Positions 34,720-51,893 of a stretch of 64,000 nt of DNA are shown piece by piece. Origin of the DNA: Prochlorococcus sp. AG-402-L09 (GTDB lineage Bacteria > Cyanobacteriota > Cyanobacteriia > PCC-6307 > Cyanobiaceae); contig QCIK01000007.1 in the NCBI GenBank assembly GCA_003216715.1, positions 39,287-103,286 of the forward strand. The letters are read 5' to 3'. Made by a program: the position numbers and the translations under genes. Below the pieces are notes generated by a model. The model was given only the letters and a program-made list of their open reading frames with translations. It had not been told where the DNA came from and made no database searches. Numbering within the stretch: the first letter of the stretch is position 1; each line of letters opens with the position of its first letter.

Positions 34720-37700
34720 ATGAGCAGAAGCGCAATTCAGGTAGCCAAAGCAGCTACATATCTGCCTGATTTGGTTGAGGTGCAAAGATCTAGTTTTAAG
34801 TGGTTTTTGGATAAAGGCTTAATAGAAGAATTAGACAATTTTTCTCCTATTACTGACTATACCGGCAAGCTGGAATTGCACTTTATAGGAGCAGAATATA
34901 GACTAAAGCGTCCTAGACACGATGTAGAAGAGGCAAAAAGAAGAGATGCAACTTTTGCTTCTCAAATGTATGTTACTTGTCGTTTAGTTAACAAAGAAAC
35001 TGGAGAGATCAAAGAGCAAGAGGTTTTTATAGGTGAACTACCCTTAATGACTGAACGTGGAACTTTTATAATTAATGGAGCAGAAAGAGTAATAGTAAAT
35101 CAAATTGTTCGAAGTCCTGGAGTTTATTTCAAGGATGAGCAGGATAAAAATGGCAGAAGAACTTACAATGCAAGTGTTATTCCTAATAGGGGAGCATGGT
35201 TAAAGTTTGAAACAGATAAGAATGATTTGTTGCATGTTCGAGTAGATAAAACGAGAAAAATTAATGCTCATGTCCTCATGAGGGCAATGGGTTTATCAGA
35301 TAATGATGTTATAGATAAATTACGACATCCAGAGTTTTATAAAAAGTCAATTGATGCAGCAAATGAAGAAGGGATAAGTTCAGAAGACCAGGCTTTGTTA
35401 GAGCTTTATAAAAAGTTAAGACCAGGTGAACCTCCTTCAGTAAGTGGCGGCCAACAGCTACTTCAAACAAGATTCTTTGATCCAAAACGATATGACCTTG
35501 GAAGAGTTGGTAGATATAAAATAAATAAAAAATTACGCCTAACTATTCCCGACAATATAAGAACACTTACGAATGAAGATGTTCTTTCTACTTTAGATTA
35601 TTTAATCAATTTAGAATTAGATGTTGGTGGAGCAACTTTGGATGATATTGATCATTTAGGAAATAGAAGGGTTAGGTCGGTTGGAGAGCTTTTACAAAAT
35701 CAAGTTCGAGTTGGTTTAAATAGACTTGAAAGGATAATTAAAGAGAGAATGACAGTTGGAGAAACAGACTCTCTTACTCCAGCGCAATTGGTGAATCCAA
35801 AACCTTTGGTTGCAGCAATAAAAGAATTTTTTGGTTCAAGTCAATTAAGTCAATTTATGGATCAGACCAATCCATTAGCAGAATTAACTCATAAAAGACG
35901 AATCTCTGCGTTGGGTCCAGGGGGATTGACTCGTGAAAGAGCTGGTTTTGCGGTGAGAGATATTCATCCATCTCATTATGGAAGACTTTGTCCAATTGAA
36001 ACTCCCGAGGGACCAAATGCAGGTCTAATTAATTCATTAGCAACTCACGCAAGAGTCAATGAATACGGTTTTATTGAGACACCATTTTGGAAGGTTGAGA
36101 ATGGACGATTAATTAAAGAAGGAGATCCTATATATTTGTCTGCTGATTTAGAAGATGAGTGTAGGGTCGCTCCTGGAGATGTTGCAACAGATAAAGAAGG
36201 AAAAATCTTGGCTGAACTTGTGCCAGTTAGGTATAGACAAGACTTTGAAACCGTTTCTCCTGAACAAGTTGATTACGTTCAACTATCCCCTGTTCAGGTT
36301 ATTTCTGTAGCGGCATCGTTAATTCCATTTTTGGAACACGATGATGCTAATAGAGCTTTGATGGGGTCAAACATGCAAAGACAAGCAGTTCCTCTTTTGA
36401 GGCCTGAAAGACCCCTGGTTGGAACTGGTTTGGAGACTCAAGTCGCTAGAGACTCTGGAATGGTTCCAATTTCAAAAGTAAATGGAATCGTAACTTATGT
36501 GGACGCTAATGCAATTGTTGTGACTGACGAAGAAGGCAATGACCATACCCACTACTTGCAAAAATATCAGAGATCTAATCAGGATACTTGTTTAAACCAT
36601 AGGCCTATAGTTTTCAATGGTGATCCTGTTATTATTGGGCAAGTCTTAGCTGATGGTTCAGCATGTGAGGGAGGGGAAATAGCACTTGGTCAAAATGTGT
36701 TAATTGCATACATGCCATGGGAAGGCTACAACTATGAAGATGCAATTCTTGTTAGCGAACGATTGGTCAAAGATGATCTATATACTTCTGTCCATATAGA
36801 AAAATATGAAATAGAAGCCCGTCAAACAAAGTTAGGCCCTGAAGAAATAACAAGAGAAATCCCAAATGTCTCAGAAGAAAGTCTTGGGAATTTGGATGAA
36901 ATGGGAATTATTCGCATAGGAGCTTTCGTGGAGAGTGGAGACATTCTTGTTGGAAAAGTAACTCCTAAAGGAGAATCAGATCAACCGCCTGAGGAAAAAC
37001 TTCTAAGAGCTATTTTTGGAGAAAAAGCTAGAGATGTAAGAGATAACTCTCTTCGAGTTCCTTCAACTGAGAGAGGACGGGTTGTTGATGTAAGAATCTA
37101 TACAAGAGAACAAGGTGATGAGCTACCACCTGGAGCAAATATGGTTGTCAGAGTCTATGTGGCTCAACGCAGAAAGATACAAGTTGGCGATAAAATGGCA
37201 GGTAGGCATGGTAACAAAGGGATTATCAGTCGGATACTTCCTAGAGAGGATATGCCTTACCTCCCTGATGGCACACCTGTTGATATATGCCTCAATCCAC
37301 TTGGAGTTCCAAGTCGAATGAATGTAGGACAAGTCTTTGAACTACTGATGGGTTGGGCTGCCTCAAACTTGGATTGTCGAGTTAAGATTGTTCCTTTTGA
37401 TGAGATGTATGGATCAGAGATGTCTAATCAGACAGTTCAAGCATATTTAAAAGAAGCGGCAAAGCAGCCAGGGAAATCATGGATATATAATCCTGAAGAT
37501 CCTGGTAAGTTACTCCTTACGGATGGTCGAACCGGCGAGCCTTTTGATCAACCCGTTGCTGTTGGTTATGCCCATTTCCTAAAACTCGTACATTTAGTAG
37601 ACGATAAAATTCACGCTCGTTCTACAGGCCCATATTCTTTAGTTACCCAACAACCTCTTGGTGGGAAGGCGCAGCAAGGCGGTCAGAGATTGGGAGAAAT

Positions 37701-38007
37701 GGAAGTATGGGCATTAGAGGCTTATGGGGCAGCTTATACTTTACAAGAATTGTTGACTGTCAAATCTGATGATATGCAAGGGCGTAATGAAGCTCTTAAT
37801 TCCATTGTTAAAGGAAAACCAATCCCAAGGCCTGGGACGCCTGAATCTTTCAAGGTTTTAATGAGAGAACTTCAGTCATTGGGATTAGACATTGGAGTTT
37901 ATACAGATGATGGAAAAGAGGTTGATTTAATGCAAGATGTCAATCCACGGAGGAGCACACCAAGTAGACCTACCTATGAATCGTTAGGTAAAGAATACGA
38001 GGAGTAA
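34720..38007 (+). CDS. rpoB: RNA polymerase subunit beta
   Basis: Second-largest subunit of RNA polymerase, 1095 residues, matching the cyanobacterial length. Core segments include the rifampicin-pocket region [55 protein letters not shown], and [15 protein letters not shown] near the C-terminus. It lacks the large insertions of the E. coli subunit. It opens the rpoB-rpoC1-rpoC2 operon, with rpoC1 42 bases later. Confidence 0.99.
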   Translation: MSRSAIQVAKAATYLPDLVEVQRSSFKWFLDKGLIEELDNFSPITDYTGKLELHFIGAEYRLKRPRHDVEEAKRRDATFASQMYVTCRLVNKETGEIKEQEVFIGELPLMTERGTFIINGAERVIVNQIVRSPGVYFKDEQDKNGRRTYNASVIPNRGAWLKFETDKNDLLHVRVDKTRKINAHVLMRAMGLSDNDVIDKLRHPEFYKKSIDAANEEGISSEDQALLELYKKLRPGEPPSVSGGQQLLQTRFFDPKRYDLGRVGRYKINKKLRLTIPDNIRTLTNEDVLSTLDYLINLELDVGGATLDDIDHLGNRRVRSVGELLQNQVRVGLNRLERIIKERMTVGETDSLTPAQLVNPKPLVAAIKEFFGSSQLSQFMDQTNPLAELTHKRRISALGPGGLTRERAGFAVRDIHPSHYGRLCPIETPEGPNAGLINSLATHARVNEYGFIETPFWKVENGRLIKEGDPIYLSADLEDECRVAPGDVATDKEGKILAELVPVRYRQDFETVSPEQVDYVQLSPVQVISVAASLIPFLEHDDANRALMGSNMQRQAVPLLRPERPLVGTGLETQVARDSGMVPISKVNGIVTYVDANAIVVTDEEGNDHTHYLQKYQRSNQDTCLNHRPIVFNGDPVIIGQVLADGSACEGGEIALGQNVLIAYMPWEGYNYEDAILVSERLVKDDLYTSVHIEKYEIEARQTKLGPEEITREIPNVSEESLGNLDEMGIIRIGAFVESGDILVGKVTPKGESDQPPEEKLLRAIFGEKARDVRDNSLRVPSTERGRVVDVRIYTREQGDELPPGANMVVRVYVAQRRKIQVGDKMAGRHGNKGIISRILPREDMPYLPDGTPVDICLNPLGVPSRMNVGQVFELLMGWAASNLDCRVKIVPFDEMYGSEMSNQTVQAYLKEAAKQPGKSWIYNPEDPGKLLLTDGRTGEPFDQPVAVGYAHFLKLVHLVDDKIHARSTGPYSLVTQQPLGGKAQQGGQRLGEMEVWALEAYGAAYTLQELLTVKSDDMQGRNEALNSIVKGKPIPRPGTPESFKVLMRELQSLGLDIGVYTDDGKEVDLMQDVNPRRSTPSRPTYESLGKEYEE

Positions 38008-38049
38008 TTGACGCAATCGAATCCAATCATCTAAACACTCTAATTTCTC

Positions 38050-44108
<6,059 letters not shown>

Positions 44109-44142
44109 TTATTTTTCTACAATACTCTCTTAATTTTTCTAG

Positions 44143-45401
<1,259 letters not shown>

Positions 45402-45420
45402 GCAAGTAAAAATATATTAC

Positions 45421-47184
45421 TTGTTAGCTCCTATGACATTTATTGATTGGTTCATTTTATTTTTTTATTTAGTATTTTCCTTGGTAATAGGAATTTATAT
45501 CTCACTAAAAAATCATAATGAAACAGACTATTTTGTGGCTGGACGCCGTCTAAATGGTTGGCTTGCAGGCATGTCAATGGCTGCGACAACATTCTCAATT
45601 GATACACCTCTTTATGTGGCAGGAATTGTTGGAACGAGAGGCTTGTCGGGAAATTGGGAATGGTGGAGCTTTGGACTTGCACATGTTGCTATGACAATTA
45701 TTTTCGCTCCACTTTGGAGGCGTAGTGGAGTATTAACTGATGCAGCTTTCACTGAATTACGTTATGGGGGTAAACCAGCAGCTTACTTAAGAGGTATAAA
45801 AGCTTTTTTACTTTCAGTGCCAATTAATTGTATTGGTATTGGTTATGCATTCTTGGCAATGCGCAAGGTCGCTGAATCATTAGGAGTAGTAGATGGACAT
45901 ATTGTATTTGGGGTGTTTACTGACACGATGATTTTAATGATTTTAGTTTCTTTGTTTTTGCTTATTTATACTGTTTTAGGTGGACTTTGGGCAGTAGTGG
46001 TAAATGATTTTATACAACTAGTATTGGCTCTTATCGGTGCGTTTGCTGTTTGTTATGTGGCACTAAATGCTTCAGGTGGCATGACGGATTTATTGATAAA
46101 GTTAGAGGCCTTAGAACGACCTGAGCTGCTTTCTTTATTTCCATGGACATTACATAAAGATGGTTTCAAATGGTTAGAAAGCTCAGGAATAAGTATCACT
46201 ACTTTTTTTGCTTTTCTTTCTTTGCAGTGGTGGAGTTTTAGAAGAAGTGATGGTGGCGGAGAATTTATTCAACGTTTATTGGCTACTAAAAATGAAAAAC
46301 AAGCAACTTTGGCGGGAATAGTTTTTTTAATTGTTAATTACCTTATTCGCAGTTGGCTTTGGATTTTAGTTGGATTGGCTGGTTTAGTCCTCTTGCCTTA
46401 CCAATCTGACTGGGAACTTAGTTATCCAAATCTCGCTGTAACATATCTACCACCTGTGGGACTTGGGTTAGTCGTGGTTTCATTGGTTGCTGCATTTATG
46501 AGTACCGTAAGTACTTCTATTAATTGGGGAGCAAGTTATCTTGCTCATGACCTTTATAAAAGATTTTTGAGGCCATCGGCTGGCCCTAGAGAAATGATTC
46601 TTATGGGTCAGTTTGCAAGTATTGTTTTGCTTCTAATTGGGGTGGTCACAGCTTTATTTAGCAACAGTATTGGTTCAATGTTTAGACTTGTTATTGCAAT
46701 AGGTACTGGACCAGGTGCTGTGCTTGTCCTTAGATGGTTTTGGTGGCGAATTAATGCGCTAGCAGAGCTTTCTGCAATGATGAGTGGTTTTTTCATAGGC
46801 TTAATTACTTCAGTTTCTCCTTATTTCATCATTGAAGATTTTGGGAAAAGACTTCTAATTACCACTTTATTCACTGCTGTAATTTGGTTGCTGACTTTAT
46901 TTTTTACTGAGCCAGAGTCAGAGGAGACACTTAATAAATTTGTTATGCAGGTAAAACCCCCAGGTCCTGGTTGGAAAAAAATAAGAAAAAAATTGAAGAT
47001 TGATCCAGTTGACTCTTTATTAGTGCTTGGCTCTCGTTTTGTTTTAGGTTCAGGAATTCTCTATGGTGGCTTAGTTTTTATTGGGGCTTTTTTATTACAT
47101 CAAGAAAAGAGCGGTTGGATTGCGCTTTCTATTGCGGTCAGTTGTGTATTTTTAATTAGGAAAACAAGACTAATAACTCAATAA
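45421..47184 (+). CDS. Sodium:solute symporter (SSS family)
   Basis: A 587-residue membrane protein with about 13 hydrophobic segments. FFYLVFSLVIGIYISLKNHN and TDYFVAGRRLNGWLAGMSMA are the N-terminal SSS signature (TM1 and the FxAGR loop), and SLVAAFMSTVSTSINWGASY is the TM8 sodium-binding region. The substrate is unknown; the family carries sugars, amino acids, urea or nucleosides. The first start (TTG, 45421) is four codons before an ATG (45433, MTFIDWFILFF), which is the more likely start. No operon partner is evident. Confidence 0.9.
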   Translation: MLAPMTFIDWFILFFYLVFSLVIGIYISLKNHNETDYFVAGRRLNGWLAGMSMAATTFSIDTPLYVAGIVGTRGLSGNWEWWSFGLAHVAMTIIFAPLWRRSGVLTDAAFTELRYGGKPAAYLRGIKAFLLSVPINCIGIGYAFLAMRKVAESLGVVDGHIVFGVFTDTMILMILVSLFLLIYTVLGGLWAVVVNDFIQLVLALIGAFAVCYVALNASGGMTDLLIKLEALERPELLSLFPWTLHKDGFKWLESSGISITTFFAFLSLQWWSFRRSDGGGEFIQRLLATKNEKQATLAGIVFLIVNYLIRSWLWILVGLAGLVLLPYQSDWELSYPNLAVTYLPPVGLGLVVVSLVAAFMSTVSTSINWGASYLAHDLYKRFLRPSAGPREMILMGQFASIVLLLIGVVTALFSNSIGSMFRLVIAIGTGPGAVLVLRWFWWRINALAELSAMMSGFFIGLITSVSPYFIIEDFGKRLLITTLFTAVIWLLTLFFTEPESEETLNKFVMQVKPPGPGWKKIRKKLKIDPVDSLLVLGSRFVLGSGILYGGLVFIGAFLLHQEKSGWIALSIAVSCVFLIRKTRLITQ

Positions 47185-47249
47185 GTTGACCCTGAATAGC
47201 CAAATGGTCAAAATTTAGAGCAGAATGAAAATCTAATTCAGTTGGAACC

Positions 47250-47375
47250 TTGGGTTTCTTAAAGACAACTCTTTTCCCTATTTTGATTGTTGCGCTTTTT
47301 GGTGTCGCTTTGTTAGCTGTTAGCGCTCGGATATGGCTGCCTGGGGATATGCTTGCACCAGCACCAATTAATTAA
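47250..47375 (+). CDS. Small membrane protein, 41 residues
   Basis: A TTG-started frame reads MGFLKTTLFPILIVALFGVA and then LLAVSARIWLPGDMLAPAPIN. One transmembrane helix is followed by a short Pro-rich tail (WLPGDMLAPAP). It lies 24 bases before the HEAT-repeat gene and looks like a conserved cyanobacterial small protein. I cannot give a function. Confidence 0.65.
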   Translation: MGFLKTTLFPILIVALFGVALLAVSARIWLPGDMLAPAPIN

Positions 47376-47399
47376 GCTCTCTCTTCTCAAGTCAGACCT

Positions 47400-48209
47400 A
47401 TGAATGATGCAAATCAAAAATTAGGTAAAGAAGGGTTGGCTAATTTGGCCATAGATCCTGATCTATTGGCTAGAGAATTAGCTGCTCAGTTAGCCGGAGA
47501 TCCTTTAGACGAAATCGAACTAGATAAAACCGATGAAGATCTAGTTAATTCATCTAAAGAATGTGAACTTGCATTAAAGTGGCTTCAATCTGGAAATGAA
47601 GAAAAACTTCAAGGTCTAAGAGTCTTTTGTGAACATAGGGATTCCAGAGCTCTTCCCTTTTTATTACCTTTACTTGACGAACCCTCTCCTGTTGTCAGGA
47701 TGAGCGCTGTTTATGCTTTAGGTAGAAATCCTTGTCCACAAGCAATTGACCCTCTATTACATTTATTAAAGTTTGATAGCAATGCTTATGTTCGAAAAGC
47801 TACTGCTTGGAGTCTTGGAAATTACTCAGATGCCCCTGTTTTAGAACCTCTTATTAATGCTTTAAAACAAGATGTTGCTGCTGTTCGATTGTGGGCATCA
47901 AGTTCTCTAGCAGATGTTGGACTGAACTCATCAGAGAGCTCTTTACCTGCAGCTAATCAATTACTTGAAAGTTTACAAATTGATGGTGAACCAATTGTTA
48001 GAAGTAATTGTATTTGGTCCCTTGGCCGCCTTTACAGCCTTTTGGGTGAGGAAATCAAAATCAATATAGAGGAGGCCTTTATTTCTGTTTTATTGAATGA
48101 TCGTGAGCCTTCAGTCAGGTATGAAGCAAGGATAGCTTTGGAGCAATTGGATAATCCTGAGGTACAAAAAAAATTAAAATCATTAATTGATGATGGTCAA
48201 TTGGTTTAA
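47400..48209 (+). CDS. HEAT-repeat protein
   Basis: A 269-residue protein of HEAT-like (PBS-lyase) repeats: PLLDEPSPVVRMSAVYALGR, DPLLHLLKFDSNAYVRKATAWSLGNY, LKQDVAAVRLWASSSLADVG and LLNDREPSVRYEARIALEQL. The repeats start near residue 75, after a less ordered N-terminal part. Phycobilin lyases share this fold, but nothing here shows a lyase site, and most such small proteins are binding scaffolds. It precedes DUF2997-ycf35-ferredoxin on the same strand. Confidence 0.82.
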   Translation: MNDANQKLGKEGLANLAIDPDLLARELAAQLAGDPLDEIELDKTDEDLVNSSKECELALKWLQSGNEEKLQGLRVFCEHRDSRALPFLLPLLDEPSPVVRMSAVYALGRNPCPQAIDPLLHLLKFDSNAYVRKATAWSLGNYSDAPVLEPLINALKQDVAAVRLWASSSLADVGLNSSESSLPAANQLLESLQIDGEPIVRSNCIWSLGRLYSLLGEEIKINIEEAFISVLLNDREPSVRYEARIALEQLDNPEVQKKLKSLIDDGQLV

Positions 48210-48273
48210 TTTTTGGTACAAAAACAATTCTTTGTAATTAATAATTCGCGAATTTATACTTTTTTTCTATATC

Positions 48274-48501
48274 ATGCGTGACTTAGACCCTTATTACATG
48301 CCCCAACGCACATTGCGCTTTAAAATTCGACAAGATGGACGTGTTGAAGAAACCGTCGAAGGTCTTGTTGGAGAAGCATGTATCAATTTAACTGAGAAGC
48401 TTGAAGATGCCTTAGGCACCGTTGAGCGTAGAGAACCAACCTCTGATACCTTTTTACGTGAAAAGGTTCAAAAACAGACTATTCCTGCAGAAATTCACTG
48501 A
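48274..48501 (+). CDS. DUF2997 protein
   Basis: A 75-residue protein with the DUF2997 core LRFKIRQDGRVEETVEGLVG and EACINLTEKLEDALGTVERR. The true start may be the second Met (MPQRTLRF, 48298), which fits the family length better. Its stop overlaps the ycf35 start by one base (TGATG), so the two are coupled. The pair is widely conserved in cyanobacteria, and its function is unknown. Confidence 0.82.
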   Translation: MRDLDPYYMPQRTLRFKIRQDGRVEETVEGLVGEACINLTEKLEDALGTVERREPTSDTFLREKVQKQTIPAEIH

Positions 48502-48893
48502 TGTCACATTTCAGCACAGTAAAAACCCAGCTTCGTAAGAAAGAGTTCTTAAAACAAGCTCTAATAGATTTAGGGTATGTTCCTAACGAGGGTGAAAATT
48601 TGGTTAGAGGTTATAGAGGACAAACAGTCAAAGCTGAAATGACTGTCGAAATGAGCAAAGGAGCAGATATAGGATTCCGCTGGAATCAAGGGTCAAAATC
48701 ATATGAACTAGTAACTGATCTTGATCTATGGAAACAATCAATACCAGTCGAAAGATTTTTAGCTCAGGTTACTCAACGTTATGCTTTAAACACTGTTCTT
48801 GATTCAACTGCTCAAGAAGGATTTCAAGTCTCTGAGCAAAAGAACAATGTAGATGGATCAATAGAATTAGTAGTTACTCGTTGGGACTCTTAA
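48501..48893 (+). CDS. ycf35: Ycf35 homologue (DUF1257)
   Basis: A 130-residue protein starting MSHFSTVKTQLRKKEFLKQA, the typical opening of Ycf35, a gene also found in red algal plastids. The rest is a compact alpha/beta fold with SYELVTDLDLWKQSIPVERFL. No catalytic motif is seen. It lies between DUF2997 and a ferredoxin, suggesting a shared process that may involve electron transfer. Confidence 0.88.
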   Translation: MSHFSTVKTQLRKKEFLKQALIDLGYVPNEGENLVRGYRGQTVKAEMTVEMSKGADIGFRWNQGSKSYELVTDLDLWKQSIPVERFLAQVTQRYALNTVLDSTAQEGFQVSEQKNNVDGSIELVVTRWDS

Positions 48894-48907
48894 AGTACTA
48901 ATTTAAA

Positions 48908-49327
48908 TTGACTTTTGATCCTAGAGCAGCTTATGAAACTAGGCCTAGTGAATATCAGCCGCCAACTGATATTCATGAAATAAATGCTGCTTTTGAAGCT
49001 TCAAATAATGAAGATTTCGAGCTTACTGGTAGAGATCCAGTCTTAGGAGGGAAATTAAGGGAAAAAGCTGTTTGGGTTGATGAGAGGAAATGTATTGGGT
49101 GTACATATTGCAGCTCAGTTGCTACTAATACTTTTGCAATGGAGCCTGAACAAGGCAGAGCAAGAGCTTTTAGACAAGATGGAGATAGTGATGAAGTAAT
49201 ACAAGAAGCGATAGATACCTGCCCTGTGGATTGCATTGAGTGGGTTCCTTTTGAAGACTTAAAGAAATTGGGAGAAGTTATAACAAATCATCATTTTAGA
49301 AATTTAGGCTTACCCCCAGTTACTTAA
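48908..49327 (+). CDS. 4Fe-4S ferredoxin-like protein
   Basis: A 139-residue protein with one cluster site: CIGCTYC (Cys62, Cys65, Cys68) and CPVDC (Cys105). Residues 1-55 form an N-terminal extension of unknown role. The start is TTG (MTFDPRAAYETRPSEYQPPT). It is 14 bases after ycf35 and 16 bases before an aldo/keto reductase, so it could hand electrons to a partner in this cluster. Confidence 0.88.
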   Translation: MTFDPRAAYETRPSEYQPPTDIHEINAAFEASNNEDFELTGRDPVLGGKLREKAVWVDERKCIGCTYCSSVATNTFAMEPEQGRARAFRQDGDSDEVIQEAIDTCPVDCIEWVPFEDLKKLGEVITNHHFRNLGLPPVT

Positions 49328-49343
49328 TTATTAAAAGATTAAA

Positions 49344-50570
49344 TTGACTAGAAATAAAGGTTTTAAAAATTGTTCAATCCCCTGTAGAAGATTTGGACGC
49401 ACAGAAATTCAAATGCCTGTTTTATCTCTTGGAGGGATGCGTTTTCAACAAAGTTGGAAGGATTTAGATCCTAAAGAAATCAACCAGAAACAACAAGATA
49501 TCTTGAAAAAAACTATTCATCAGGCTGCACAAGAAGGTTTGCATCATATAGAAACTGCTCGTCATTATGGAACATCAGAACTGCAGATAGGATGGGCATT
49601 GGAGCAAATCGACGACCCAAAAAGAATCTTGCAAACAAAAATCCCACCAAATAATGATTCTTCGATTTTTGAGCAAGAACTTGAGCTGAGTTTAAGTAAA
49701 TTAGGCACTAAGAAAGTTGACTTATTAGCTATTCATGGTATTAATCTTCCAGAGCATTTGGATATGGCTATTCGTCCTAATGGATGTCTAGAAATTGTTC
49801 GTCGTTGGCAAAAAGAGGGGCTTGTTGGTCATATTGGTTTCTCAACCCATGCGAAGACTGATCTGATAATAAAAACAATTGAAACAGGCTTTTTTGATTA
49901 TGTAAATCTGCATTGGTATTTTATTCGTCAAGAAAATGAACAAGCTTTAAAGGCAGCGAAGGAGAATGATATGGGTGTTTTTATTATCAGTCCTACTGAC
50001 AAAGGAGGTCATTTACATACTCCGTCATCGAAACTTTTAGAGTTATGTAGTCCTTTGCACCCCATAGAATTTAATGATCTGTTTTGTTTGAGTGACAAAA
50101 GAATCCATACCTTAAGTGTTGGAGCATCAAAGCCTGAAGATCTTGAGATTCATTTGCATGCAATCTCTAAATTAGATAACAAACAAACTTTAATTGATAC
50201 TATACAAAAGCGATTAATAGATGCCTCCTATAAATCGCTAGGAGAGTCATGGTTGACTACTTGGAATATTGGTTTACCGAGTTGGGATCAAACTCCAGGA
50301 GAAATTAATATACCTACCTTGTTATGGTTAAATAATTTGTTAGAGGCTTGGGATATGGAGAGCTTCGCTAAAGATCGTTATGGTCTTCTAGGCAGAGGAG
50401 GACATTGGTTCCCAGGCTCAAACGCAGATTGCTTGGATTGCGAAGTAAGCGAGGATGATTTAAAAAAAGTTTTGATTAATAGCCCGTGGAGCTCTGAAAT
50501 ACCTTTTGTACTCAGAAAATTGAAAGATCGATTGGGGGGAGAAAGAAGAGATAGATTATGGGGGGTTTAG
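49344..50570 (+). CDS. Aldo/keto reductase family protein
   Basis: A 408-residue protein with the AKR barrel: IQMPVLSLGGMRFQQSWK, HHIETARHYGTSELQIGWAL (carrying the catalytic-Tyr-like HYG), DLLAIHGINLPEHL and HIGFSTHAKTDLI. The C-terminal part (about 100 residues) has a CLDCE motif (GSNADCLDCEVSE), which may hold a metal or cluster. The ferredoxin gene just upstream supports a redox link. It starts at TTG and converges on rsmG with a 4-base overlap. Confidence 0.85.
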   Translation: MTRNKGFKNCSIPCRRFGRTEIQMPVLSLGGMRFQQSWKDLDPKEINQKQQDILKKTIHQAAQEGLHHIETARHYGTSELQIGWALEQIDDPKRILQTKIPPNNDSSIFEQELELSLSKLGTKKVDLLAIHGINLPEHLDMAIRPNGCLEIVRRWQKEGLVGHIGFSTHAKTDLIIKTIETGFFDYVNLHWYFIRQENEQALKAAKENDMGVFIISPTDKGGHLHTPSSKLLELCSPLHPIEFNDLFCLSDKRIHTLSVGASKPEDLEIHLHAISKLDNKQTLIDTIQKRLIDASYKSLGESWLTTWNIGLPSWDQTPGEINIPTLLWLNNLLEAWDMESFAKDRYGLLGRGGHWFPGSNADCLDCEVSEDDLKKVLINSPWSSEIPFVLRKLKDRLGGERRDRLWGV

Positions 50571-51313
50571 GAACCTAAAGGCTTTTTTTTTGGTTTGCCA
50601 ATCGATCTTGGATATTGATTAGGACATTTATTAACAGGACTAATTCTAATAATATTCCTAATACCTCGATTGTTAGGGAGTTCGAATTTATGTGTTCGTT
50701 TGATCTCTGCATTCAGTTCAGTTAAAGCTTTCAGTAGTATTTTTTGCTCTATTTCACTCCAGCCACCTTTATATATGAGCGCTTGACCTGTCGACTTTAA
50801 AAAAGGCACGAGATATTCTGCTACTACATTTGCAGAAGCAACTGCTCTTGCAATGGCATAGTCAAAATTACTTCTTAGGATTGGATCCCTTCCTGCTGTC
50901 TCAGCTCGTTCATTTACGACTGTTATACGAGAAATCAATCCAATTTCTTTAGAAACTTCTTTTAGAAAAGTCGTTTTTTTATTTGAAGAATCTATAAGAG
51001 TGATATTTGAATTTGGCATTGCTATCGCTATGGCAATGCCAGGAAATCCACAACCAGAACCAATATCAATATATTTATGAGAAAGTTCTGGGCTTTGAAG
51101 TTCTTCACGAAGTGGCAACAAACTATCACATACTTGTGAAGTCCAGAAATCATCTCCATCGACTAAACGAGTAAGGTTGGTCTTCTTATTCCATTCTTTA
51201 AGTAACTCTTGTAAATGAATAAATTGAGCTAATTGTTTTTCACTGGGTACCCATTTAAGCTCATTCCACAACATGATATGACTTGCTTTTTTGTTGTTTT
51301 TATTAGTTGACAT
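50567..51313 (-). CDS. rsmG: 16S rRNA (guanine527-N7)-methyltransferase RsmG
   Basis: SAM-dependent methyltransferase that modifies G527 of 16S rRNA. The 248-residue protein has the SAM-binding motif YIDIGSGCGFPGIAIAIAMP and ITLIDSSNKKTTFLKEVSKE, plus NFDYAIARAVAS. The C-terminus is basic (SIGKPKKKPLGS). The start gives MSTNKNNKKASHIMLWNELK; a later Met (MLWNELK) is also possible. It is convergent with the aldo/keto reductase and divergent from the J-domain gene. Confidence 0.94.
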   Translation of the reverse strand: MSTNKNNKKASHIMLWNELKWVPSEKQLAQFIHLQELLKEWNKKTNLTRLVDGDDFWTSQVCDSLLPLREELQSPELSHKYIDIGSGCGFPGIAIAIAMPNSNITLIDSSNKKTTFLKEVSKEIGLISRITVVNERAETAGRDPILRSNFDYAIARAVASANVVAEYLVPFLKSTGQALIYKGGWSEIEQKILLKALTELNAEIKRTHKFELPNNRGIRNIIRISPVNKCPNQYPRSIGKPKKKPLGS

Positions 51314-51393
51314 TTTTGAATTGTTTTTTTGAAATAGTCAGTCCTGAGATATTTAGATAAAATCTATTTATTATTAGATCATATTTTCTGTAG

Positions 51394-51834
51394 TTGACTC
51401 CTTCTTCCAATTGTTACGAACTGCTTGGAGTTTCTCCCTCTGCTAACAATGCAGAGCTCAGAAAAGCTTTCCGTCAATTAAGTAAGCAACTTCATCCGGA
51501 TACGACATCTTTGCCAAGTGATGATGCGACAAGGCAATTTCAAAATGTTTGTGAGGCATATGATTTATTAAGTGATCCTGTCCTAAGGGCCAACTATGAC
51601 TTGCTTCTAGATAAAGAGAATAATCTTATAAGTCAGAAAAAAGAACCTTATTTAACAAATATAAAACCTGTACAATTTTCTAAATCGATAGGAGTAAGGC
51701 GACCATTCTCAGGTGGAGAATTGTTTTCACTTCTTCTTTTAATTATCTCTATTTTCTTGAGCCTGGCTTTAGGAGTGTTTATTGCTTTTTTAAGAGGCGG
51801 AAACCTAGATTTTACTCCAAGTTGGTTGATGTAA
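51394..51834 (+). CDS. Membrane-anchored J-domain protein
   Basis: A 146-residue protein with an N-terminal J domain (NCYELLGVSPSANNAELRKA, HPD in QLHPDTT, LLSDPVLRANYDLLL) and a C-terminal transmembrane helix (LLLIISIFLSLALGVFIAFL, about 116-136). J domains stimulate DnaK ATPase. This one probably recruits DnaK to a membrane. It lacks the Gly/Phe and zinc regions of full DnaJ. It starts at TTG. Confidence 0.85.
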   Translation: MTPSSNCYELLGVSPSANNAELRKAFRQLSKQLHPDTTSLPSDDATRQFQNVCEAYDLLSDPVLRANYDLLLDKENNLISQKKEPYLTNIKPVQFSKSIGVRRPFSGGELFSLLLLIISIFLSLALGVFIAFLRGGNLDFTPSWLM

Positions 51835-51893
51835 ATTTAATTTTCAGAACAAATTATATAGCTAAGTGATTAGAATCTTTATAAGAAAAAATA

